Positions 13,201 to 25,800 of a stretch of 64,000 bases of DNA are shown here, in pieces (within the stretch, counting starts at the first letter, position 1; every line of letters starts with the position of its first letter). Made by a program: the position numbers and the translations under genes. The stretch comes from Colius striatus. Taxonomy: Eukaryota; Chordata; Aves; Coliiformes; Coliidae. The stretch covers positions 3,596,001 to 3,660,000 of the forward strand of contig NC_084763.1 in the NCBI RefSeq assembly GCF_028858725.1. Reading direction: 5' to 3'. Below the pieces are notes generated by a model, which saw only the letters and a list, made by a program, of their open reading frames with translations, was not told the origin of the DNA and ran no database searches.

Positions 13201-14977
13201 TTTGTTTTCTCATCTCTCTCCATCCCCTCTTTGTTTTCCTTCAAGTTGCCAAATTTGCCATCTCTTCTGTCCCCCAAAAGGAGCAGCAGAGGTGGGTAAA
13301 GCACGCACTGTGCTCTGCACGTGCGTTTGCAGGCGTGGAAGGGTATGAAATACTGCAAGGAGCACACAGTCTTTTCCTTAAACCAAAGCAGATCTTACAC
13401 AGAGATTTTATGAGTTGTAAGCAGAGCTTGAAATCATGTGGCATCAAGAAAGACACCACCTCACACCACCACCTCGCTGTGCTGAGACCCAAACCTCAGG
13501 GCAGCTGCTGCAGTTGCCCATCCTTGTAGAGCTGGCTGGTGGCCCTGGGCTCTTTATCAGAGGTGAGGCTGGAAAATACACAAGTCTCTGACCTTCAGGT
13601 CCCATCATACATGGGCTGGGTGGCAGAAGGCCTCATGCTTCACTTCTTTTAATGATTTCACACTTCCTGTAGGATTCTAGGAAGATAAAGCTTGTCCACA
13701 GCCCACTACCAGGGGCTGGGTGGCAGGCCACAAATTTAGACTGAGGCATCTCATTTGTATGCTCCAGCCTTATTTGTCTATTGTATTATTTATTCCTGTG
13801 GCTTTCCCCCCCTTTAATCTCAGATTTCAGAGGCTCAATTTTCTCTAGCCATCACTCTGTGATGTGATGTAGCATGAGTCATGCCCCGTATTCTGAGCAG
13901 CAGTAGCATCGTACCAGCTAACATATCTGAATAAAACATCAGTGGTGGAAAGCTGAACCTGCCCCCTTGCAGCAGAGCTAGTTTCCAGTTCCCTGCTATG
14001 TGAGAATCTAGTTTTTGTGAGATTTATTCTGGTTTTTGAGGTGTATTTGGAATACAAGTGATTACAACAGCGTTGGTATCTTAAAAAGCAGCAGAGTAAC
14101 TCTTCACCCAAGCCAGTAGGATTGTGACTAGTATAATGTCCACTAAATGACAGCCCAGTGTGTGAACTTTAATCACAGCTGCTCTGGGTGCCACTGGTCT
14201 TTCAGGACTTTGAGCCAATTCATGCACAAACCTTGCATTGCAGCTATGACTGGGAGCTTATGATCAACTCCTCCAGCTTCCTTGGGATTGACGCTTACAA
14301 TCAACGTGGCTCTGCATGCTGCAGCTAGCAGCTGAACAGGAGACCTGTGCCATAAAACTATTGCTCCAGCTATTGAACTTTGCTCAGAAGGCATCCAGCT
14401 TTTATTAAAATCAGCCTGTTTTTCAGCAGGAAGGAGAAAGCCATAACTGGATGCTTCCCACGTGTGGCAGAGGGCTCAGCTGTCAGCTCCAGGAGGTGAA
14501 CTTTGCTCTTTCATTTCACTGGCTACCACAACGTGCAGGGTACCTCTCTGAAACCTTTGTTCTTGTTTAATAAAGGTGAGAGAGATGACTGAGAAGCTGC
14601 TGATCTATATTGAAGCAGTTACTCCAGGACAATCATCTGTACCAAGAGGCCCTGACCTTTAGCAGTTTGACGTCAGGACTCACTAGGAAATAGACATTCT
14701 GAGCACACAGAAGCTGAAAACTTAGGCCTGGGTGCCTCTGCCTGAGATGAAACACAGAACTCTGATGGAACATGATGCTAGGGCTTTCTTGAGGTTCCTA
14801 TTCCCCTCGATGGGTACAAGAGGATCCTCTCTCATGTGACATTCCCTCAGGGTGGTCAGCCTTCTGTCTTGGTGCAGGGCTGAGGAGCACTCCTCAGTTC
14901 ATTCCCTGCCCTGACCCATGTCCCTCTTGGATGGGATGACACCTAGCCTGCCATTTCACACTCCAACCCCTGACTCC
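10258..14977. other. Intergenic, nothing recognised apart from a microsatellite
   Basis: 4.7 kb without a recognisable exon. It contains the TA-rich microsatellite listed separately. Open frames up to 114 codons (12148-12492) show no known domain. Confidence 0.45.
11618..11672. repeat. GATA/TA/TGTA compound microsatellite
   Basis: GATATAGATATAGATAGATA followed by (TA)n and TATG units. Simple-sequence DNA. Confidence 0.95.
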
Positions 14978-14978
14978 T

Positions 14979-15059
14979 TCAGTTTAAAGCCCTCTTAATC
15001 AAGTTGGCCAGCCTGTTCCCAAAGATACCAGTGCCCTTCTGAGATAGATGTATTCCATC
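14979..15059 (-). pseudogene. Decayed SGNH/GDSL-esterase-like C-terminus from a retroelement
   Basis: The minus-strand frame reads DGIHLSQKGTGIFGNRLANL and ends ALN before TGA (14979-14981). The D-G-x-H-L motif is the catalytic Asp-His block of SGNH/GDSL hydrolases, as found in ORF1 proteins of CR1-type LINEs (family knowledge). The frame is closed by a TGA at 15072-15074, just upstream, so only a remnant is left. Flanking sequence from about 14800 to 15170 may belong to the same element but I could not define its ends. An origin in another avian retroelement family is possible. Confidence 0.6.
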
Positions 15060-18000
15060 CTGCCCTTGCAATCAAATACTCCTCTAACAGTCGTCTCCAC
15101 CTCCCAGCAGAACCATCATGTCTATATCAGCAGTGTCCCCAGAGATTAACTGGGGAGAAAACTTTGTCACAGACACGTGATGCAGTCACTGTCTGAAGCA
15201 CTCTTCCTCTGGAGCCTCACAGGCTGCCTGATGCTTGGCTCCTGCTTTGTCTGTGTAGGACTGACAAGGCTAATGTAATTAGGAGCAAAGGCAGAGTCAA
15301 AGGTTTCCAGGTGAGTAATTAAAACCAATAAATGAGCTGTGATTGCCACTAGAAACCTTTTTCTCCATCCATTTACTGCTGCTTCTTTTACCTTACAGCT
15401 CATTTTCTGCTTTCCATCTTTGTCAGCTAGGATTCCTCGCTCAATTTTTCTTAATACCAGTCCAAATCTGGTGCCTATCATCTCCCACTTTCTTTTGAAT
15501 AGAGAATCTGTCCCCATCTTACTCATTTCAATTAATTGCCCTGCTTAAATGATCTCTTCCAATCCTTGCTAACCACAAGGCAACTCTTATCTGCCATCTT
15601 GATAGGTGATTAATGACTTTCCACTCCTGGAACCAGTGTGAAAGAGAAATAAGACAACTCAGAAAAGACTTTGCTCTTAACCTCAATCATTTCAGGAAGG
15701 AAGGGGAGAAGGCTAATAGATGTTTCAGTCTTCTTCAAGGGACATCAGCTCTGTTGGTGCCTGGTGTTAATTACCTGAGAACTATTTAAATGAGTGAACA
15801 CAACTTGAAAAGCCAAAGTCTTTTTCTCCTGTCAAGTTAGGCTGATGGCAGAAACAAGATTTCTCCTGTGCCTGCTGACACTGTTAACACCTTCTCCCCT
15901 CACAATCCAAACAAGCCAAAGAACAAGAGCAACACATTTTGTGGGTGTCATTTTTAGACCTATCCACGTGTGTCCTGGGAGTTAAATCTGACTCAGTCTA
16001 CAGCGATTTACAGAGCACCAGCTGCTGCCAGGCCTCTGTGCTATGGTAACACTTTGAGCTCTAGTGGTACAAGATCCTCAGAGCACTTTACAGTCTTACC
16101 TCACTTTGTCCCATGTTTAATGGGTTTTTATCACCCTTGTCTGCTTATTCTCAGCTCTCAGTAGCTTGGATGAACTCACATCCAAGCACCACACAGCTGT
16201 TATTACGCCCTTGCACGCTGGTCACAGCAACTTAAATTGATCTACAAGGTCTTCCCGGTTCTCTTCATCTTCCCTAGGGCAAAACCAAACACATCCTGCC
16301 TGTCTGAGTGATATTCTGTCACATCAGGCTTTATTGCATGTGCTTGACTGCAATTGTGGCTTTTAAAATGCCCCCAAGTCTCCCTGAGCCATTCCTACCT
16401 TGGTGAGAGCTGCCTCCATTCCCAGCACCACTTGAATCCCATCAGGTGAGCATCATCTGCACCCTCCTTCTTACCACAACCTCCAGCCTGTGGTTAAGTA
16501 CCTTATTTCCCAGCCTGCAGGTGGGTAGAGAGTCATCACAGCTCTGCAGCTGTGTGCTGGGAAAGAGGGACTTGTGGTGTCATACAAACTTGGAGATTCT
16601 CAGGAAGCAGATAATCTTTGGCTCTGTTTTCAGCTCCTGCTGGGGCTCCCACTGTTTAAAGGCAGCTCTGATCATGGCTTTGGTAATACCTAGGGCACTT
16701 TGGTCTTAGTCATTCATTTTGTTTCAGGCTTTATGGAACGTGGCTAGGGAGGTATCATGTGGGCTGGTTAGCAGGTGTCACAAATAAAGCAATGAACCCT
16801 GAAAGCAACATCTGTCTCATCCCACTCAGGCTCTCAGATGATAATTACATCACCTGGTCTTATCTCATTAGCTCTGACAGCGACTCCTTCCCTTGCTCCC
16901 AAAGCAATGTGGGGAAGGCACCCCATCTGTGTTTCAATTTCCACTAAGCAGGTGATGAATTTTCATCTTCTGTGGAGATACTCAGAGAATGCATTATATG
17001 AGGCTCAGCTCCAGCTGCTTTGGTCTTTCCTTGACTTGTCTGAGCCCAAAGCTGCTTAAAAAAGGGTGAAGTACTACTCAGAAGAGAGCAATATCTTTGA
17101 AAACTGGCTATGAAAGTGGTATTGCTCTGAAGGGCCAAGGGATATCCCCCTGGCTTCTAAGTTAAAACATGCAAAGACTACTGCCTGCTTGCAAAAATGA
17201 CTCTTTGGGGCTGAGGACAACCTGGCTTAGCCTGGAGCTGGAACCACCCCACAGGAACGTGAGTAGAAATCACCATTCCTCTTCCCACCACCCCCCATGG
17301 ATGTAGCAGGCAGAGGAACTTGTTCACACAGATGCTAGTGTAGACAAGAGGATTCTTGGATGAAGGGGTGAGCACAGTGCTATCAGATGGAGAACCACAG
17401 GTCTGCTCCAGCATCTAATCCCTCAAATGATGTGTTATGTTAATTGGGTGTCTGGAGGCAGTGGAGAGACCATCGTGCAGAGAAAAAGAATCAGCCAGGA
17501 AAGGATCAGCCAGGATGTATTTTTGTGTTAATATATGATACATATATCTCTAGACACGATTGTAGTGAGTTCCTTGAGCCACTGAGGAGCTGGGGACACA
17601 CATGCTGACCCAAAGCAGCCCTACTGTAGTTTTTCTGGGCCTCTCTTCTGGAGACCCTGCCAAGTGTTCATTCCCCAGGCACACAACCATTTTCTATATA
17701 AAGAATTGGGTTAAAAATAACTCTGGTGTACCTCTTAGATACAGATGTTCTTTTTAGCCATGGAAAACTCACTGTTGTGATGACATATGTTCCCACTGGG
17801 GGAAATATTTCTTCTCCTGCTCTAGCAAATGTTGTGTGCAAAATCTGGATGGTAACTTGGGACTACATTTTTAATGCAGTGTCTCAAACATGAAGTGAAA
17901 CAGTTCTGTGTGTCTGACCCTAGTTGTAGTGAAGTACAGAAGGAGGATGTATGGGAACATCACTCACACTCTTCCTTCCTTTATATTTTAAGCAGAACCT

Positions 18001-21000
18001 GACATACTTGGTGCTTAATCACCCTTGTGCTTATTTCCCCTGCTGTAATGAGCCATTTGACAAGCAGAATAGAAAATACACACTTGGTTTTGCTTTCTGT
18101 TGTGTGTGAATAAGCACAGTAACACCCACCCAGGTCTGATAGCCCAAGTTAATGCTGCTTGCTCTGGTGCTTCACAGCATCTCAGAACATTGTCCAGAAG
18201 AAACACTGTGTAAGTAGAAAATGTACCTCACACAAGTCTACCTCTCTAGGCACACGGTAAGTGCATGCTGCTGTTTCTATCAGAACTTATGGACAGTCAG
18301 TGGTTTTGCAGGCAGGGCTATGCTAATAGCCTTCCTGTTCAGGGTTTGAAATGAAAATGACCTTATTGGGATGAGTTCTATGTGATAGTAAAGTTATGTT
18401 AGTATTTAAATGCAAAATGTTCTGTTTAAGAAGCCACCCTCATCCACCAGCCAGCAAAGAGACATCCATAGCAAGAAAAAGGGAGGGGAAAACATGCACC
18501 ACTTTCTCCTTACCAATAATAACCATGAGCAGTGATTTCAGAGTGTAACAAGCACAAGACACGTGGCAGCCAGGTATACCTGTTAGAGATACTTTATACC
18601 TGTACATCCAGAAATTAAGGCTAGGTCCTCAGTAGGTCAGATGCACCGTCGTACTGAAGCACACTTTACTCTCTTTTCCTGGGGAAAGGTGAAAGCAAAA
18701 CAACTCACCAGCTTGGTTGCAGACATTTGGAGTTAGATCAGACAAATCACATCATGTTTTTTTTTGGGGGGATTGCTAACATTGACTAGCCTTTTGAAAG
18801 ATAACAACTGAACTCTAGTCCCCGTGACACTCAAGGCTCCTTTTTAGCGTGGATTTAAATGGGACAAGATTGATATGGCTTGCTGCATTTCAGTGTCCTT
18901 TAGGGAGAGGGAAAAAAAGAGAGTGCTCAATAAATCAGACTTGTCTGCACATATTTAGAATAAATGAGCTGGGTTCATTTCCCAAAGACATCTGTCTAGA
19001 GCCATTTTAGACAACTTACGTGGTCTCTGGTGGCTTCTTTAGAAGGTCGTGGCACTTCCAGACCTCCAAGGTCACCACTGCTAGCTCTGCGTAGGTTCCT
19101 CTGATGCCACTGGCTGCTATATTTAGTCTTGATTAATTCTCAATAAATAATTGCAAAAAGAAGCCTGTAAGCAATGCTAAAGATACTCAATGTTTGCAGG
19201 AATGAGTGTCTTAGTTCCCTGGAGCAATGAGTACACAGCTGCACTGCAGCATCTGTCTCCAAAGGAAGCCACAAAAGGGCCAGGTACAGAGAAAGATGAT
19301 AATAACCTGAGGTACTGTGTTATCTAAGGATGGGAGGGGATCATGAGTCAGGCAGCTCATCCTCAACCCTCACTGATCAACTGTTCCTAGCACTTTTGAA
19401 AACACTGTGTAGCCAGTTTAATGCTGTGATGAGATGCTGAATGGTTTAAAATACACCCTGATCTGCCCTAAACAAGCATTTGGGATGGCCCCACCACAAA
19501 ACTTCACTCCAAGTCTACACCTGCTCCATAGGCTGAAGAGGAACTGCTTTGGAAATGGTTTGCTAAATGCAGCAAAGGCAAGCGCTGTGGACTTTTAAAT
19601 GGAAATGCTCAGTAGCATCTGTTGCTGATGGGTTTTAAGTGAACATTCTTCAAGGTGGATAGCTGAAAAATGATAGCCTGATGCAAAGAAGCCAAGAGAC
19701 ACACACTTGTGTTGTCCTCCCAACCATCGCATATAGTCTTTATTAAGCAGAATATTGTATTAGATCTGAACAGCACTGGTCTCCTAGGATTCATTTGCTC
19801 TGAATGCATGTCAGGTAAAGTCCATTTCCATCTTCTGTCTGACTCTTAACTGCTTGTTGACGCAGTATCTATTGTGAACTGCATATGATAGGGAAAAAAA
19901 ACCCCAAATGATGGGCTACTTGTTTCAATTCAGAGTAAGGCATCCGAAATGAACTTGAGGAAAACCACCTTAATCCAGCAAAGTGCTTCAACTTGAAGCA
20001 TGCAAATAGCCAACGAATCACATGCTTGAAGTAAGACACACGTATGTGCTCCCTGCTAAATCAGGCATAAATCACACATTACATGTCAAACAGCAGCAAA
20101 AGCCCAGTGGAAAGAGAAAAGAAAACCCCCCCACCACGGAGAAAAGGTAACCACGAAAGCTTTGGTTCAGAAGCAATGCTTTCTCTGATGTAATGCAGTC
20201 CACATGAAGTCTGCTTCGTTTTGACTCAGTCACTTTATTATTTATTGCTCAGTATCAAAAGGAATCAGACTGACATTGATTAAAGGCCATTGTGAGTCGT
20301 AGGTCATCTTCATATAACTCTTTGAATAGTACGATGCACATTGTAGGGATAAACTGAAACTGCAGAAGACTGAAATGGGAGGGAATCACAGTATGATGCA
20401 CTTGTGTAAACAACAGCACATATGTATAGATCAATACAGATTTCCTTTGCCCACCCCTACAGGTCTGATCAAATGTAGCAAGGATGTTAAACTCTTAACA
20501 AACACTTGAGGTTTTGCCTTTGAATGGGTGAATAGAAACACGAAACCACCCCAACACTCATCAACCAGAGCAGGTCAGTGTGTCTCTACTGCTTCTCCTC
20601 CCGATCTTTAAGGCTTGTCAGAACCCTCTCTCCTCCCACTGAGTTTATTGGTTACTTAGGAAAATGAGCTGAGGGAATGTTTGTTGTTTGAACTGAAAGA
20701 AAAGATATAAACCCCACTTATAAAGGGATGATATTCCCACAGGAGATATGAAATCATCCACTTTTGACCATCCAGGAGGACACCTGACATTAATGATTGG
20801 TACAGACCGCTTGCATCATGAAGGGCCACGTTCCAGCAGTGGACACCCCTGCAACTCCCTCCCTCTGCAACTGATGAGAGCTGCAAAATGCATCTCTGTG
20901 AGGTCAAAGACTGATCTGCCCTGGGAGCTCCTGGTAGAGCTGCACTTGATTCCGTAAGGCTTTGAGTAGGATCAGCTATTCAAACAGGGCAGCCCAACCC

Positions 21001-21579
21001 TTGAGGCCAGGGCTGTGCCACACAGATTCAAGCTGACTCAGAATATGGAAGTGAGACTGGTAGCCGGCTTTTTAGAACTACTGGCAACTTTACAAAGGCC
21101 AATGCTAGCCTGGCGGCATGGGAATTTCTTGTTGCATTACTGGGATTTAGGCCATCAGTTTGGGGTTAAACCCAGTAAAGACTGGCACTCGGTCTCAGGC
21201 TGGTCAAATAAGGCATGAGTTCAGCAGGGAGCTTCTGGGTAGGACTTGATCTCTATGTCATAATACATGCTAAGCTGTATAAGTTGATTTGGTGCAATTA
21301 CATCCAATTACATACTTGGAAACTAAGTCCCCTGTCTTTAAACATCATTAAGGCCCCTGCTCTACAGCAGGATTGGCACTGGCTGGCTCCTAGTAATTTG
21401 GTCAAGATCCACAAGGTCTCACAGTCAGCTCTCCAGGTACCAAAAGGTTGCTATGCCCACAGTTTGTTTGAAGATGGAGGCTCGCACGGAGCTGCCTGCG
21501 CAGCCTCACTAGGATGGAGCAGATTGACGGGATGCTGGCGGTGGTTTACGCCGAGGGGGAATTCGTGTCAGTGTGTTTG
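15060..21579. other. Intergenic DNA downstream of STAC, nothing recognised
   Basis: 6.5 kb with no recognisable exon, CR1 copy or RNA gene. It holds alternative minus-strand AATAAA matches (20643-20648, 20231-20242, 19738) that could serve longer STAC 3' UTRs. No sign of a neighbouring convergent gene on the plus strand. Confidence 0.45.
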
Positions 21580-21598
21580 CTGCTGAGTCTGCACAAGT

Positions 21599-21604
21599 TT
21601 TATT
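21599..21604 (-). promoter_or_regulatory. Candidate polyadenylation signal AATAAA for STAC
   Basis: Minus-strand AATAAA (TTTATT on the given strand), about 1.1 kb after the STAC stop and the first exact hexamer met downstream. No strong GU-rich downstream element is obvious, so this is a candidate only. Confidence 0.35.
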
Positions 21605-22034
21605 TAGCAAATAAATAATAGACAGTGCCTTTGGTGTGTGAACACAATGCTAAGACACTTAGTGCCTTTCTGTCCCAAGTTCTGCATCTTGGCAATCACA
21701 GACTCCACCTGTAGGTGCAGCCTGCCCTGCCCTAGCGTTTTCAGTCTTCAGAGGGGTTAACTGTTTTCTTCTTTTGTATAAATAGGATTAATAGATATAA
21801 AATCTTGTTAAGTGCAATTGACACAGAAAAATATAAAAAGGTTTCAAAGCCTGGGCCTCTCTCCCAGCATCTCACCCCTTTTCTGTATCACCAAGTAAAA
21901 GTGCAGGAAACAAAGAGGGACGCTTCCAAGCAGGCTCGTGAATCAGAGGGCCGGCTGTTTTTGTGAGCTATGACAGCAGCCATCACACCCAACACAGGCT
22001 GAGAGCTTTTGCTCCTGTACAGAGACAAGAAAGG

Positions 22035-22053
22035 ACACACACACACACACACA
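22035..22053. repeat. (AC)n microsatellite, GU repeat in STAC sense RNA
   Basis: Nine and a half uninterrupted AC units. In the STAC mRNA this would be a (GU)n tract about 650 nt after the stop. Confidence 0.95.
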
Positions 22054-22705
22054 GAGGTTTGCCACTCCTTCATGTGGGAAGGCTGCACAGAAAGGGAAAG
22101 CTGCCACCTTCCAGGGCACAGTGCGTTTCTCCAACGTGGTGTCTCCAAACAGCTTTTTGTTTTCAATGAGACAAACACCAGGACTAAACGTTTAAACTGA
22201 CCCGTTGACGCTGGGGACAAAGCTGTAGAACCACAGCCACACTTTACCACAAGCATTGGACTGTAGTACGAGGACTGTTTGAATGGCATTTTTCCCTCCC
22301 CCTCCCCCCTAAATACACACCTCAAACAACGAAGCAGTCCAACGGTTTTCTAAGACACAAGGAGAGGACGTGAGTTGAGTCCTTCAGAACAAGCTGTCTG
22401 TCTCCATCAGGGTTGGAACAGTCATCTTGCACCTTAGAAACCAGCCCAGGCTATTTGTTGTTGTCATCCTTTTCTCCCCCCTTACCTTATTCCCGTATCC
22501 AAGGGCCTCTCATTTCCCTAGCGCTTTTCTTTCAAACATCCCACTTAGTCTAAATGTCTTTTTTTTTTCCCCCCCTCCTCTAGTTGCAGTTTTCTATTTC
22601 CCTGAACATCTGCAAGACAGCCCATCTGGGTTGACACAGTGTGAGATGAGGCAGACAGGCATCGCCGACAAAAGGGCTCCTACTGCAGCGAGTGGGCTGT
22701 TGGCA

Positions 22706-22804
22706 TCAGATGTTTTCCAGGACGTCTATGGGGACAAAGCCTTTCTTCTTCCCGCTGTATACTTTGATAAAGCCGTCGTGTTCCTTCTCAGAAGTCACAC
22801 AAAT
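22706..22804 (-). CDS. STAC: STAC terminal coding exon: end of SH3-2 and stop
   Basis: 32 codons plus TGA, following a TTTGCACTCAG acceptor. The peptide starts [18 protein letters not shown] and ends [14 protein letters not shown], the conserved C-terminus of STAC proteins. It begins in phase 0, as the preceding exon requires. The 3' UTR continues to lower coordinates. An overlapping open frame on the opposite strand (22427-22849) shows no family resemblance and is treated as a shadow. Confidence 0.94.
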   Translation of the reverse strand: MCVTSEKEHDGFIKVYSGKKKGFVPIDVLENI

Positions 22805-25800
22805 CTGAGTGCAAAGAAGGGATGGGAAACAATAAACTCTTTGCCGTGATCAAAGGCACAAAACCACTCCAGGCTGTTTATCAGGTGGGTTAGATATCCC
22901 ACTAGTTAAAAGTAGAAGAATCCCTTTCAGACTCTCTCTGCTTTGATGAGAAACTCAAAGTCATAGATTTAGAGAATTACCTTTCCCCTGCCTCCTTGAA
23001 ATGCCACATATACATGAGAGACATTAAAATCATTAAGACTTTTGTGGTGGAGCAAAGATTTTGCAGCTCGAATGGTGAGTTCAGCCTAAGTGTAACGCTT
23101 GTGTTTTGGTTGTCTGTGTAGGAGAGGAATGGGTGTCCTCTTATCATTCCATGAGCTTGCTGGCTCCCTTAACAGTTGGCAGTGAAAAGAAACAGTGATG
23201 CCAAGGTGGGTCACTTGTGGCAGCTGACCTGCATGCAAGCATGTTCCCTTTGCATGGTTAAGGAGCCCAGGTACTTTTCAGGTGAGCAGTGGGTTCTGTT
23301 ATTTACAGGTGCCTGGTTTGGATCTGAGCCCTAGATGGAGGCCATCGTGGTGAAACCATTTGGTCTTTAACAGCAGGACAAATATTACTTCATGGCAAAG
23401 GTTTGCATTTCCTGAAGACCTTTCAGGTATTTCCACTTTAGGGCCCTTCTGGTAATGGCCAAGCCACTTGAAAGCCAAGTGACACAGGAACTTTGAGCAC
23501 TTGAGGACAGAGCCACACAAAAGGAAGAAGTGTTTTCAAACCTCTGTGCCAAAGTACTACACATTTCCCACTCATCAAACCAGGTTAAAAACCAGCCAGA
23601 AAACTGATGGTCCTACTGAGACCGACTCATTCATTTCCCATGATGTCAGTGCTGGGTCTTTAAAGCCCTCTGTCTGGGGTAACTCTCACACAGGCTCTGT
23701 CTGATAGGTATTTGCAGTGTTTAAAGGTTTCTAAAGTATTTCTAGCTAAATCCATTTCAGCATGACTGCTATGGATTGTATGGTGACACCCATGGCTGGG
23801 TTCTGGGCCATCCCGTCCTCCTGGTGTTACATACAGAAAACTTATAGTAGCAACACTGATGCTGCCAGAGAGAAATGAAAGGTCATAAGAAGGAGGGGAA
23901 GCTGCTTCTTATTTGCACCACCAGTATTTGGAAATGGTCAGGTGCAAGTAAAGGTTTGGAAAGCAAAGGAACTCACTGATTTTATTACTTAAACTACCTG
24001 CTTAACACGAAACTGGATCCCTGGGGCAGAACGACTGAGCACATCAACAGAGATGACAAGCCATTATAACAGCTTCCTGACTAAAGATGTCTGCAAGATC
24101 TCCAGCTTTCTCCATGGGCCAAAGAACAGTCAGATCTCCAGTCTGCACTGCTTGCTAGCCCTGCTGCATTTCTTGCTTAACCTCTGATGCTGTGCACAGC
24201 AGATTGGGATAATGGAGTGCTTTTCCCTGATGTCTTCTGCTGTCAGCAGAAGGCTTTGTGGACTAAAGAAAGATTCTAAAGTTTCTGAACACTATTTTGC
24301 TTTACCTTTAGAGTGAGAAATGATGGCAGTTTTGGATTTGGTTTTGGATTCTGCTGCTGGTTTGGGTGCTTCTTGAAATCAGTGGGATGCTGTGCTACAG
24401 CCATAACTTTAGATCTTCCCTGGGCATGAGGCCGTTCTGTAAGAACTTCTCTGACTCTACACACTAATACATTGATCTGAACCCTCCAGCTCCATCTAAT
24501 ACACTAAACCTTGCACGTACTGCTCCCCCTCCCCTCACAACTGCAATGTTTTTTTCCTCCTCCTCCCTAAGCAAAGGGATGTGGCGGGGCAGAGCGAGCT
24601 TGGCCACAATATGCTGCACTTTCCTCATCCTGTGTGTCTCAGGAGGTGTCCTGGGGCTGGGGCTACTGGAGTAAACCTCAGATAAGAAACATCTCAGGCT
24701 ATTTCTCAGTGATCTTGAGAAGTAGCTGAAAGCAAGTGAAGCCACTTCCCCATTCTTTCAATCTCATAGTGTTTAAAGACCCGCCTGGACACGTTCCTAT
24801 GCCACCTGATCTAGGCGACCCTGCTTCTGCAGGGGGGTTGGACTGGGTGATCTCTAAAGGTCCCTTCCAACCCTACCATTCTGTGATTCTATGATTCTAA
24901 AGAACCCCAAAACAAATAACTGTTAGATCATGCCTGTTGTCTGAGCTCATCAACATCTGCCCTGATGACTTCTCATCCGTCACTCAGCTCAGAGCAGATG
25001 GGAGGGATGAACAATTAGGAAATGATCCATTAAGCTGCACAGTCATTAATCCTCTCCAGCTCTTCTAAGTGTCATAGTTTGAATTTAGGCTCAAGTGGCA
25101 AATTCTTTCTGTCCAGCAGTGATTTTGAACTTGCTCTAATTTTCTGCAGCTGCCTTTTGCTTCTCTTCTCTCACCCGTATATTTAACCCATCTGTCAGCC
25201 ATAGGCTGGTTCTGATAAGTAGGAATTTGGTTATGAGGACCCTAGAGTTTCCAGAGCTGTCCTGGAGCCTGCAGACAGTGCCAGGTCAAGAGGTCTGAAA
25301 GCTCAAGCCTTCTGTTTGTCTGTAAGAATGACAGCAGAGGAACACTGTGAGTTTCCACATCTGCTGCTGGCCACGCACTGACCTTCTTGCCTGTGCGAGT
25401 TTTGTGGATGGAAATGATAAGTAGGTCAGTTTTCAGACCCATTCAGCCCTAGTGGAAATGATGCTAAAAAGGTTTTATATCAAAACTTGCATGGCATTCT
25501 GTGAATGACTGGGGATAGCCATCCCTGTTCAGCAAGGCTGACATCAGTGACAACCAGAGATAGCTGGAAAAAGGCCCTTTTTTCCCCCTTTAAGCCTATC
25601 TGTGAAGGGCAGCAGCTATAGCTGGGGAGCACACAGAGAACTGACACATCACTTGCTGCCCTGGGTTTGTGTTTTAAGTGTTTCAGTCCCAATTCATAAG
25701 TCCCAGGGATGCAACTGATTTTCAAAGGCAGCTGAGTCATCCTCTTAGAAGTTCATCTCCTTTTAGAGTACCCCAGGATGAAAAATGTGGGGACATAAAG

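Larger units (their letters stand above)
21580..22705 (-). other. STAC: Probable STAC 3' UTR
   Basis: Sequence directly after the STAC stop codon, with no coding signal on the sense strand that I recognise. It contains a (GU)n tract in the sense RNA (22035-22053) and a long homopurine run (sense A then reversed G tract, about 22558-22577). The 3' boundary is inferred from the nearest downstream AATAAA on the minus strand (21599-21604). Further AATAAA matches at 20643-20648, about 20231-20242 and 19738 would allow longer isoforms, so the left edge is uncertain. Confidence 0.5.

Noticed and set aside
21888..22325. 145-codon minus-strand open frame in the STAC 3' UTR
   Set aside because: It lies after the STAC stop, reads through the GU repeat (VCVCVC) and shows no family resemblance.
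22427..22849. 140-codon plus-strand open frame
   Set aside because: It is antisense to the STAC terminal exon and 3' UTR and has no recognisable domain, so it is a shadow.
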